Shown here piece after piece: positions 31,508-42,160 of a stretch of DNA of 64,000 nt. The stretch comes from Epithemia pelagica (lineage: Eukaryota; Bacillariophyta; Bacillariophyceae; Surirellales; Surirellaceae), in contig OX337236.1 of NCBI GenBank assembly GCA_946965045.2, positions 558,001 to 622,000 of the forward strand. The letters are read 5' to 3'. Both the position numbers and the translations under genes were made by a program. How positions within the stretch are numbered: the stretch's first letter is position 1; the number at the start of each line of letters is the position of its first letter. The notes beneath the pieces were generated by a model. It was given only the letters and a program-made list of their open reading frames with translations, was not told where the DNA came from and did not search any database.

Positions 31508-34018
31508 ATGGTGGTGGGACGGATGCGTCCAGGACCAGGAGGACGTCGATGCAAGGTGTCTTGGATCCGTTTTCTTCTCCAACTCGTTTTACTGACAGTC
31601 TTGGGGATGCGAACTGATGTGGTTTCGGGATTCCTGATTCCATCCAAAGTCTCAATCACGACGAGATGGTCACGACGACGACAACAACACAAACACGGCA
31701 ACAGATACCATGCACTCCACAAGCATGAGAATCCTTGGTCGGGTTTGCGACCCATTCCTAGTATTAGAGATGACGGTCCAATGGACACTACGAGAACCAC
31801 CACATTATCAGCCTTGGTTCCACGGACAAACGCTCCTAATGATACTCCATTGCGTCGTCGACGGCCGATCCAACCACAACAACGACTTTCCAAAGCCCTT
31901 GTGGTGGCATCCCTGTTGGTGGTGAGTGTCCTTACGGGAGGACGCGCGGCATGGGCCGCTTCGACCACCGCAACAGCCACGTCCCTGTCCCCGGTCATTG
32001 GAATTCGAGAATTGGCCTTGTCCGCTCTCTTGGTGTATGGCACGGGCGTCTTGACCTTGCAGTATCAAGCAGTCCGGGGTGGCGGCAGTGGTCGTCGTGG
32101 AACACCCTATCGTCACGGCTTGCAAGCCTTGGCCAATGGCTTGACCCAGGCTTGTACACGATGCGCCCTCCAATTGTACGTGACCAGTGCCGTCTTGTTG
32201 ACCCCACTCATGGCGACCCAACAACCCTTGTGGGTCGCCGCCTGGCTCGTCGGGACCGGTGTCTTGGCGGGACGGGAAGCCTCGTCCCGGGTGGCCTATA
32301 CCTATCCGGCCTTGACGCGACACGTGTCGTGTGCCATGGCCGGATCCGTCCTCGGGGTTTTGCTGGTGACGGGTGGCTTGGGCATTGTCGCACCAACCCC
32401 CTGGTATGCGCCCCGCACCTGGATTCCCTTGACGGGCATGATGTTGGGCAATACCGTTACGGCCACCGCCTTGGCGGCCGGCACGGTCACGCGTGAATTG
32501 GCCACGAAACGAACCGTCTGGGAAAGTGCCTTGGTCCGAGGTGCCACATGTGCCGAAGCCCTACGTCCCGTTGTGCAAACCACGTATACGGCCGCTCTAA
32601 CACCCACCTTGAATGCCTTGTCGGTAACGGGTCTGGTTCATATTCCCGGCATGATGACGGGACAATTGTTGGCCGGTGCGTCGCCGCATCAAGCGGCGGC
32701 ACATCAAGTCTTGATTTTCTTTTTGATTGCCGCCACAAATGCGGCGGCCGTCCAAAGCATGACGCGATTGACCCTGTCGGCCATGGTCGACCGACAGGGC
32801 GATCGATTGCAATTCGATCATGCCCAAACGGGACAAGCACTGCTGCAACCCGTCACCAAAGCAACCAGTACCAACAAGAGCAACAACAACAAGACTTGGT
32901 GGTGGTCCGGTCCTCGTGCCTTGGTACAGTCGGTACGAACGAGTGTCGTTCCACGACGTTGGACCAGACAATCCGACTCCACTCCACAAAATCTGGAGGC
33001 AACCACAGCGTCTGTGGACCTGGACGCAACTCGCGACAACACGTTTTCGTCATCGTCCGAAATGATTGCCTTGGTAGAGACGCGAGGCCGTCCCGACCGT
33101 CCCACTTCCACTGATGGGGTGGTGTTGGAGGAACCAGTGGTATTGCAACTCCACGACATGCCCGTCTATCGGACATCCATGACGGTATCCTTGGAAATTC
33201 GGCAACACGATCGCATTAGCATTCAAGGACCAAGTGGAATGGGCAAGACGCAATTGTTGCGAACCGTGGCGGGATTGGAACCCTTGGATCCCCACACGGT
33301 ATCCCTCCGTAGTTCCACACCAGACGACGAACAACCGTCCGACACAAAGAATCCTCATCCGGACAGGGTATTCGCCATGTCCAAGTGGCGTCAACAAGTG
33401 GCCTTGGTCTTGCAAGATCGACCCTCCTTGGAAGGGACACCACGAGACTTTTGGGAACAAGTCTGTTCCTTTCACAGTCAACAACAAGCAACAACAGCAA
33501 CAGTCACGGACGACAACAGCTTGTCATGGACCAATGGTGCGGGCACCAATGGCGGACCGTCCCGTCTCGAAACGCTCGTGGCCTTGTTGGAGGAATGGGA
33601 TTTGACATCGACAATCTTGGATCAACCCTGGTCGACCCTCTCGGGTGGTCAACTCCAACGCGTGTCCCTGGCCGTGGCCCTTGCCACAAAACCACGAGTT
33701 CTCTTGTTGGATGAATCCATGTCCGCCTTGGACGAAGCCACCACACTCAAGGTCGAGAAAACCCTCCGGTCCTTGGCCATTCCCATTGTCTTGGTATCCC
33801 ATGACAAGGCTCAAACCCAACGATTTTGCAATCGCATTTGCAATCTCGACACTACTACTACTACTACGCCAAGAACGAGCAGGGTACCACCACGACCCTG
33901 TCGTTCCCGGTGGAAACTGCCAGTTCGGAATCCAGAGGATGAAACTAGCAACACCATGGAACATGAGAAAAAAGTTCCAATCATCCAGGAACTTGAGATG
34001 GCTGTGACAAGCCATTGA
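31508..34018 (+). CDS. Fused FetB-FetA/STAR-type ABC transporter with plastid-type leader
   Basis: 836 residues from ATG 31508 (MVVGRMRPG); the open frame runs further upstream but the leader fits this start. A hydrophobic segment (FLLQLVLLTVLGM) ends in VVSGFLIPSKV, an ASAF-like plastid cleavage site, followed by an Arg/His-rich transit stretch. Residues ~165-424 are a UPF0014 (FetB/YbbM, plant STAR2/ALS3) permease with about seven hydrophobic segments and the RELATKRTVWESALVRGAT and RPVVQTTY motifs. Residues ~543-780 are a FetA-like ATPase: Walker A GPSGMGKT, signature LSGGQLQRVSLA, Walker B VLLLDESMSALDEAT, H-loop VSHDK. In bacteria FetAB exports iron, and in plants STAR1/STAR2 confers aluminium tolerance, each as two proteins. 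The substrate here is unknown. Confidence 0.88.
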   Translation: MVVGRMRPGPGGRRCKVSWIRFLLQLVLLTVLGMRTDVVSGFLIPSKVSITTRWSRRRQQHKHGNRYHALHKHENPWSGLRPIPSIRDDGPMDTTRTTTLSALVPRTNAPNDTPLRRRRPIQPQQRLSKALVVASLLVVSVLTGGRAAWAASTTATATSLSPVIGIRELALSALLVYGTGVLTLQYQAVRGGGSGRRGTPYRHGLQALANGLTQACTRCALQLYVTSAVLLTPLMATQQPLWVAAWLVGTGVLAGREASSRVAYTYPALTRHVSCAMAGSVLGVLLVTGGLGIVAPTPWYAPRTWIPLTGMMLGNTVTATALAAGTVTRELATKRTVWESALVRGATCAEALRPVVQTTYTAALTPTLNALSVTGLVHIPGMMTGQLLAGASPHQAAAHQVLIFFLIAATNAAAVQSMTRLTLSAMVDRQGDRLQFDHAQTGQALLQPVTKATSTNKSNNNKTWWWSGPRALVQSVRTSVVPRRWTRQSDSTPQNLEATTASVDLDATRDNTFSSSSEMIALVETRGRPDRPTSTDGVVLEEPVVLQLHDMPVYRTSMTVSLEIRQHDRISIQGPSGMGKTQLLRTVAGLEPLDPHTVSLRSSTPDDEQPSDTKNPHPDRVFAMSKWRQQVALVLQDRPSLEGTPRDFWEQVCSFHSQQQATTATVTDDNSLSWTNGAGTNGGPSRLETLVALLEEWDLTSTILDQPWSTLSGGQLQRVSLAVALATKPRVLLLDESMSALDEATTLKVEKTLRSLAIPIVLVSHDKAQTQRFCNRICNLDTTTTTTPRTSRVPPRPCRSRWKLPVRNPEDETSNTMEHEKKVPIIQELEMAVTSH

Positions 34019-34376
34019 CTAGCGTCCAGGTCCTCCATACTGCTATGGATTTCGAATTGGTTCAACTCTTTTGCGACCTTGTACGCGACACGGTCGGCAG
34101 CTTTTTTTCTTTTGCGGGGTCAAACCAGTGTCATATTGTGAAGGTCCAGGACGATAAAAACTTGGATGGAGGTGACAACCATACTATCGTATATGATACT
34201 ATATATTTATGTGTAGGTGGCACTCTATATAGGACGCCTCACACCAATCAAGCCGTGTTGAACACGGATCATCAAACTCACAAGGTATTTTTGTTCCACA
34301 ACATGTAAATATATCAACACGAATTTACGACAGGACTCGAACACGGCATACACAATTGTGTCATGCATCAATGTCT
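34019..34376. other. Convergent 3' region
   Basis: Between the ABC transporter (plus) and the Dispatched-like gene (minus). AT-rich with a TATATGATACTATATA-type stretch near 34190-34205; no gene seen. Confidence 0.5.
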
Positions 34377-37300
34377 CTAATTGCGACCTTTGTCGTCCTG
34401 TGAATCCTCATAGTCGTCGTCGTCTTCATCATCGGGGTCTGGACTCTCACCGCTTTCCTCCTCTTCTAAATCACCTTGAATTTCAAAGTTTCGGCCGCAA
34501 ATCGCGGGGCAACATTTGGCCAGCAAATGGTCAACTAGATAGGTAGGATCCGAGGGTCCCAAACAGACTGCCATTGTGAGAAAGACCACAAAGCTTCCCA
34601 CCAGAGATTGAATAACGGTAAGGAACAAAACAATGGCAAATCGTTCAAAGAAAATGATAACCTGTCGAGAAGAGAAACCATGTACTTCAATCAGTCACTC
34701 ATTCATCGATAGAAATCACAAAAACAACAATTGGACATACCGTGAACAACATGACCAGTGCAGCACTAAACGTGGTAAAGGCGGCAGCCAACACGGAGGG
34801 TCCCATGGAAAGCAAGGCATGAAGGGTCCGTTCTTCGCGGCTCCTGTGACCTTTCAAATGCGAGTAGGCATGACTAAAGTGAATGACAAAATCACAACTG
34901 ACTCCAATCAAAATGGCCAACAAGATGGACTCCAAGAATCCAAGTTCCCAGCCCATTGCTACCAGCATGGCGGTTACCGACGTCAGGACATATCCGACTG
35001 TGACGGTCGCAAAGATGGTCAACACTACCGATCGGGAGGAAAACAAAATGACGGCTGCGGCAGCCGCCATGGCAATTCCAGCTGCCTGGAAGGCAGTGTC
35101 CAACATGGACCGGTTGGTGTCATACCACCAAAAGTCTTCGCTGGTAAAGTATCGTCCATTGGCTGTAGCCGGTGCATTGGGATAGTCATTGTCCATCCAT
35201 TTTTGAATCAAGTGCCATTCGTCATCCAAATCATCAAAGGGAGAATCATATCGTACACGACTCGAGAAGGGAAAGTACATGATTGTAATCTTGCCCTGAC
35301 GAGCCAAGACCGATAATTCGTTGACTTCTTGTCCCCAGTTGTACATGCAAGCATCAAAGTCTTGCTCTGCCATGGGAATTTGAGTTGCACCGTTGCAATT
35401 CTCTGTGTAGGCAGCACTCGGAGCGTCCGATGTGGATTGTTCTTGCAACCACGCATCAAAGGCATTCATGGGGCAAACAAAGTCTTCTGTCGTGGTTGCG
35501 GCAAAGTCTTCAGCAAAGAAGCGGTCGCAAAAGCCAAGCAAGTACTCTTGTGCATCCGTATCGGAAGGATTGAACCTCGAATCAAGCACCAATTGCGACC
35601 AGGTTTCCGGATTGTTCAAATCACCTGTGTCGGCTGGCGACACACCCCAGACCACATAGGCCTCACTGCCACCCTTCTTTTCCAACACATCAAAGAGCAA
35701 ATTCTTGCGCCAGACAAAGTTTTGTTCGTATTGGTTGTCGGATTCCTCATACAAACGGACATCGGAAGAATCGGGCAACTCAATGGATGACGCGACAACG
35801 GCACACCACACCAAGGACCCGGCACAAATGAGTAACAAAGGCCATCGAAACATGTACAAGTACTTGTAGAAGGAACGAAGGAGGCTGTGAATAAGCCCTT
35901 CTTCCATTTCTCCTTCGAACGTTTCCTTCTTTCGGATTTTCTCAGGATCCTCGAGCTCATCTTGTCGTACTTCTTCGTTGTCATCTGGATACGATGCTTC
36001 GTCCTCTTCTTCTCCTTGCTGCTTTTTGGTACAACACTTGCATTTGGGAACGAGTTTGCAATGACAGCAGCATCGATTGGCCTGGTCAGCTTGATCGTAG
36101 ATGCAAAGGGCGGGAAAGACCAAGAGAATACACATGATATAGTCCATGACAACCAACAATCCGCAAAAGACGGCAAAGCACAATATGGGTGCCACCGGAC
36201 AAACGGCAGTACCAAAAAAGGCCACGGCCGTCGTCAATGTGGTCAAAAACATGGACAGGGCCGCATCGGGCAAGGCAATGGCGGCCACTTCTTCGACCGA
36301 GGCATCCGGATTCAGCAATCGGGCATTTTTCCACTTGTCCACGGCCACAAAGACATCGTCCGCGCCCAAGGCAAAAATGACAAAAATACCAATAAAGTTG
36401 AGAAAGGGGAAAAACTCCAATTGGGCCACAAAAGTGTAAAAGAAGAAGGAAAGAGGGAAACTCAAGACAATTTGTGCCAATCCGACAATCTGTTGAAAAC
36501 AGAATCATGCAGCAAGAAATGGTGAGATGGAGAAGAAACAAACAACTATAGTTCGGAACACACGTACGCTCAAAAAAGGACTTCGCGTATGAACCACCAT
36601 GGCAATGACTGTGACAAAGGCCGATCCGACGGCCAAACTCATGTCAATCAACAATTGTTCATCGAGGGACAAATTGACAAAGTCTTCGTATTGTGTATCG
36701 TAGGCACCCGAGATTTGTCCCTTGCCTCGAGGGTAATTGTCCACGCCATCGTACAAGTCTTCTTCCACACCCTCGGGTGTGGCAAAAATGGTACTGGAAT
36801 ATTCGGCCCGTTCCGTGGAGGGATAAAATTCATCCAAGATTGTGGGAAAGAATCCAAAGGGACAGGAATCGGGCAGGGTGGATCCATCTCGATCGACATT
36901 GTAATTGGCCAGCAAATCGGCGACACACTCATCCAAGGAATTCTTGTGTGCCTCATCTTGTCCCTCGTTGGTCCACGCCGTGGCCAACTCTTGACAGGAC
37001 ATGCTCATACCAACCTCCACCGTCAAACGAGCATAAAAGACGGTCGAGTAGGGTTGCAAACAGCGATCACTGTCTTGGCATTTCTGACAGAGATTCTGTT
37101 GTTCCAAGTAAGATTGTGTGGTTTGCTCTTCCAAACACAATTCTTCCAACAAGTCCGAATCAAAAAAGGATGTGGTGGATTTCGAAGTCCGCCACACGGG
37201 CCACAAATGGGTGTCATCGTACAAGGTCTCGGACGTATACCAGGAGGTATCACAACCCTCCAACAAGGTTCCTTCGGTACTGTTGAGGACCGAAAGCAAC

Positions 37301-37953
37301 CGGATCTGATGGTCCGACAAGACTGGCAACGTGGCTCGACGACGATTGAGGTTCCTGGCAGTGTATCCTGCGGCATGATGAGCATCATCGAGCGCCTTGA
37401 GTGGTTGCAGTTGCATACCAGCCAACAAGCGATGTCCCCACGAATCCATATTGTCCCAACTCATGCCATCTGGATTCACAGGCACCATGAGTCTTCGACG
37501 TTCGTCGTCATCGTCCGTTTCCCATCCGTCTTGGACATTGTTGATCAAATCGAGCCAGACCTCATCCGTGGTATCGCCATACAATTCTTGTCCAAACTCT
37601 CGCACCATGTGCATTTGCGTCTCCCGGTCCGCAATTTTTGTCCCACGACTGTTCCAACCATTGTTATCAGCGGCCACATCAAAGTTTCCAGCAATCATAC
37701 CAATGACTCCCAAGGCCAAACTGGACAGAAAGGAAATCCAAAAGTACGTACAAGGATTGCGAGCTACACGCATGGCTTCGCGTTGGACAAAGTTGTATCG
37801 TTTGCCTTCCAAATTTCTCGGTGCATTATCAATATCGTCCGAGGGTTTGTCTTTTCCAGTGTCGTCTTCTTCCAAGCTTTCTTCTTGTAGCTCGTCATCG
37901 TCCACCACAACGTCTTGGTTGTCGTTCTCTTTTTCTTTATAGCCGACTTCCAT
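34377..37953 (-). CDS. Dispatched/Patched-like RND protein with sterol-sensing domain
   Basis: Three exons on the minus strand: 36568-37953, 34741-36489 and 34377-34661, with introns of 78 and 79 bp, both phase 0 (GTACGT and GTATGT donors). Product 1139 residues from ATG 37953. An acidic N-terminus precedes the first membrane segment (YFWISFLSSLALGVIGM) and a large extracytoplasmic domain with several Cys. A sterol-sensing-type block contains GADDVFVAVDKWKNAR. A second extracytoplasmic domain and a second RND helix bundle follow (LIGVSCDFVIHFSHAY, with the acidic residue typical of proton-coupled RND helices), then an acidic C-tail. Dispatched proteins release lipid-modified or sterol cargo in animals; the algal role is unknown. 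Confidence 0.85.
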
Positions 37954-39291
37954 CTTTTGTGATCGGTCCAAGCAAGGTAACAAACCGTGAAAGATTTCGT
38001 TCGGTCAGAAAGATCCAATTTTTGCTGCGCCTGATGTTTTATGCACTAAAGATGTTCAGGAGATCTCTTTTGGATTTCATTCATGGATCTCAAGATATTC
38101 CACAACAACCTTAGATCTCTGCTCCATCAACGAATGCAACACAGCATTACGGCGAGAAAGGACGACGATGGATGGCTTGGTTTGATTCGGGCTGGCCGAT
38201 CCAAGAATGAGTCCACTGCTCGATGATCCGTTTGCGGTGGGATTCAATAATCAAAAAATAGCTTCAAGAACCACATAACTGTTCTGATTAGGACCGGGTC
38301 TTCCAAAATGAGAATGGCCCAAGGAAAATCCGAACTTTGGATTGTCCAAATTTCTGTGCGCTGGCACTTCCGATAGTGACTCAATGTGGACGGCTTGTAT
38401 ACTCTCTACTCTCCTTCCAAGTCTCTCTCTCGGATCCGAAACAGCTGCACGAGTCTGGCGATCATGGACACTTAGAGGGGCAATGGTCCGTTCGCGCACG
38501 CCCATCGAGAATCACGCCAGTAGAGCTTCTGGGAATCGCAAACAGCAGACGGCCCCATTATTTATCTCAACCCATCTCAGTCGCCGTGTGCCTTTGGGGC
38601 CCCTCGTCGTCCGTTGAAAAAGACAGGGCCCATCATGGCTCTTCTGGACCGTCCAGTGGCTTGGAACCAAAGAGTAGAGTGCTTTGATTGCCACCACATG
38701 TAATTCATGATGCAGGCAATCCGATTGAGACGATTGTAGGAAAGGGTTCCCTTGTGTCGTTGGCGGAAAACGATACCTCTTGTCTGAATCTCGAGGCAAA
38801 GCCGAACGACGCCTTGGTACCGAAAATTTCATGACATGACAGGTGGACCAATGCATACTTCGAAAAAGAATGTGGTTACTACTTCAATACGTCAATCGTT
38901 TCTCATGGTGAAAGTGTGCCAGACACAAATGCATTGCTGCTTTGTGGCCTGAATGCCGCCTCATCTGTGTGAGTCGTTTGGGTTGGCGCACCTTGCAGCG
39001 GTCGGAATCCTTCCTGCTTCGCCGGTTGGCTACTCCCCCGTCTTCCGTTGAGTCCAGAGACTGGACTGGACTGGAACTTTTGCATTCACTGACAGTTGTT
39101 GTGGAAAAGGCCCTGTTGACGAGAGCGCACCCAAGCCTTGGCATGAATGTTTGACAGGTTTGAATACACATGAATAAACCTGTGCAGTGGTCGCAGCATC
39201 GATTATTTGGCCGAGCAGCACAGTGGTTTCATAAGATATTTTGGAATAGCTGTTTGGAAAGGACTATTGTAACAAGCGCGAGACTTTGACC
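37954..39291. other. Intergenic 1.3 kb, no confident gene
   Basis: Several ORFs of 60-120 codons exist (for example 38512-38856 minus, with an ATG), but none shows a domain. The region holds the promoters of two divergent genes. Confidence 0.45.
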
Positions 39292-41765
39292 ATGATGTCC
39301 CAACGAATCCTCTACGCGTGGAGTATTGCTGTGTCATTTCTCGTGTTTGACCTCCGACCTTGTGCTGGATGCTTTTATTGCACTGAAGATGTCCTGGATT
39401 TTTATGCCCAACTTCCCGCGGCAGCATCGGAAAACCCTGTCACGGTCGAGCTTTGCTCGGGTACCGTCTATGATATTGGAAATCCCAGTGGTTCCATCTT
39501 GTATCGCAACGGGACTGTTCCCAATCAATGGATCAACGGTCAACCACCCATTCTCGCCCGATCCTATACCCACTATAAATGCGGATCCGCTGGCTCCTCC
39601 AACAATGGATGTGTTCTTCTCGGCGGTCACGTGCAATTTTGGAGTCCCAAAGATCCGGAAAATGACGATCCAATCATGGGGGTGGTGGTCCAAGGTGTCA
39701 CCTTTCAAAGTGCCGAAACGGTTGCCATTTTACTAGAAAATTCGGGTGAGATTGAGTTTATCGATTGCATCATCAAGGTACGGAAGCTAGGGATGAGCAC
39801 CTTGTCGTAGATCTCAGCAACCATCCACCTTACCAAACCCACGTTTTTGTCTGCTCAGGATCATTATACAGCTGCACCGGTGATGATGCGGTATTCTCAT
39901 TTTCGTCGGTCACTGAGGCAAGAAACCGCCGCTGCACCACATTCCACGGACATTCCCAGCAACGAGGTCGAACGATCCATGCTTCCGTCCGATTATCGGA
40001 CGCCGCGACTTGCCGTGTCATTTCAAGACACTCAGTTTCGTGGAAACACACAGCAATTTATGTCGTCCATGTTTACCTATGGCATCATTTCGTCGTCCAA
40101 CTTGCTTCATGATTTGACCATCACCAACTGTATCTTTGAGAACAACACGTTTACCAGTGATGAGGTGAGTCGTCGCGCTTTGTCTATTGCTATTTGGGAG
40201 AAATTTGTTCTCCAAGCATTGTAACATTTCTCTTGATGTATCTAGAGAGGATATCTCGTTCGGACGTTTGGGGCAACCATCACAGTGGAGGACTCTTGGT
40301 TTGCGGACAATAAGGTATCTGGATGGGGTCTCGTTCAAGCCTTTTCGTGGGACTGGAGTCAGAACCCATTGATTCAAAACAATGACGGTGTTGTTTCCGA
40401 GACGGACACTGGACTGTGTCCATTTGTGGCATTTTCGGAAACGATACCCGAAATTCCGGAGCATGTACAATGCATTCAACTCGACGGTTCCGAATTCATT
40501 CCAAATATTGCTTCTACGCCCATCCCGGTTCATCCACCATCACCCGCTCCTGTGCCGTCTCCGTGTTATGGTTCCATCCAGGAAGTCAACGATTTCCTCC
40601 GACTTTTCCCGGACTTGTTTTCCTTTACGATTGAGTTTTGCCCCAATACCATTTACACCATTGGATCGCAAGACTCGAACGGCAACTGGGTGGGTGGAGA
40701 GCCTCCGTTGTTGGCACGATCGTCCACCATATTTCAGTGTGGCTCACAAGGTGTATCCAGCAACGAGTGTGTGTTTCGGCATGGAGACAAGCAGTTCTGG
40801 AGTAATACAGCAAAGCCTGTAACGGCTGTTGAAGTCCGCGGAATTACATTTGAGAATGCATCCGACACTAGTATCTTTCTTGAGAGTCCCGGACATGTCA
40901 CGTTTGTAGATTGCGTTGTCCAGGTAAGTCAGGAATTCCATCGAGCGACTCGTCTCAATATATGGTGAAGAACTCATGATCCAATGACTTGTAATCATAG
41001 AATCATGTCGGGGCTATTCCTATTCTGTCAACAGGACCGTCGATGCAACTCAGTTTTGTCTCGACTGTATTTCGTGACAATGAGCAGCTGGTCACCTCAT
41101 CGATGACGACCTACGGTGTGATAACAGTTTCAGATTCATCCAACACCTTGACAATCGACCAGTGTTCCTTCTCGAACAACGTATACGACAATGATCAGGT
41201 AGGTTGCCTTCCATTCTGTGATAACGGCGCCAATATCATCTGACGCCCAATGCTGTTGCATGATTCGACTTTGAAGGGAGGCTATATTATCCGAACAAAT
41301 GGTTCACCGTTGTCTATTACGAATTCGGATTTTACTGGTAACGTCGTATCTGGTTGGGGTCTCGCAGAAGCCTTCTACTGGAATGAGCAAGCCGACCCAA
41401 CCATTGCCAGCAACAGTGGTACTGTCCCTGCGAGTTCCACGCTTCTGTGTCCATTTCTCGCTCTGTCCCACATAAATCCCTCTCAATCGAGCGAAATTGA
41501 ATGTATTGGTCTTTCTGGAGACTCAGTCACCTCAGCCCCAAGCGACGCCCCGTCCACTTCGCCATCCAATATGCCTTCGATCACACCGGCCACTGTATCA
41601 AATTCGAATGCCGCTGTCCAGTCACAAACTCCGTCCAACATGAATGCATTACCTTTAGTGGTGTTTGCAAGCGGAACTGCATGTGCCGTAATATTGGTGG
41701 CGATCGTGGTTAGACGACAACTTCTCCGCAGAGATCTTGGTGCGAAAGACATGATGAGTACTTAG
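39292..41765 (+). CDS. Type I surface protein made of two duplicated beta-helix-like units
   Basis: Five exons: 39292-39777, 39859-40164, 40246-40923, 41001-41198 and 41277-41765. The introns are 81, 81, 77 and 78 bp, all phase 0. Product 718 residues. A signal peptide (WSIAVSFLVFDLRPCAGC) leads to two homologous units of ~300 and ~270 residues. Each has an LCSGTVY/FCPNTIY lead, a PPxLARS motif, a GVTFQSAET/GITFENASDT rung-like segment, an IDCIIK/VDCVVQ splice site, and a VSGWGL..AF.W motif. Repeated short beta-strand-like segments suggest a right-handed beta-helix (pectin-lyase-like) fold. The C-terminus is Ser/Thr/Pro-rich, then one membrane helix (LVVFASGTACAVILVAIVV) and a short basic tail. 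Function unknown; cell-surface or endomembrane location inferred. Confidence 0.82.
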
Positions 41766-42160
41766 GATCCATTGACAAGGGCTCTGACCGCATGATTCAG
41801 GCAGCTTTTGTCCCTCCTGCGGCCGATGGTCACTCCTAGGATTCAACTTCCTCATCCATAACCTGGTAGCGATATAGCAAGGCAAGACGACATACCTAGG
41901 TAGATAGCTCCTCTACATCTACGGGGCGACGGACAGACATCACGCAGGGACCCACAGCGCGCAGCGTGTCTGATCTTTTCTCTCTTTTCCGTCACACTTC
42001 TCGCCATGGACACAGGCACTGGACTTGGAACCTTTTCTACTCACAATTAGGAGCGGTCAATTGTAATAGTACCTTTGTGAACCTGGCATTCAACATTGAC
42101 AACAGGAAGAGGAACATTGAGGAAGTGCGCAATTGATTGACCACGGATTTCTTGCCCGAA
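41766..42160. other. Intergenic, no gene seen
   Basis: 3' end of the surface protein and 5' leader of the TPR gene. Confidence 0.5.

Noticed and set aside
36589-37890. Plus-strand ORF of 433 codons
   Set aside because: It is antisense to the first exon of the Dispatched-like gene, whose frame has clear membrane segments and splice sites; the antisense protein has no domain.
38512-38856. Minus-strand ORF of 114 codons with an ATG
   Set aside because: No domain, no regular secondary-structure pattern and no transcript evidence; left as unassigned intergenic sequence.
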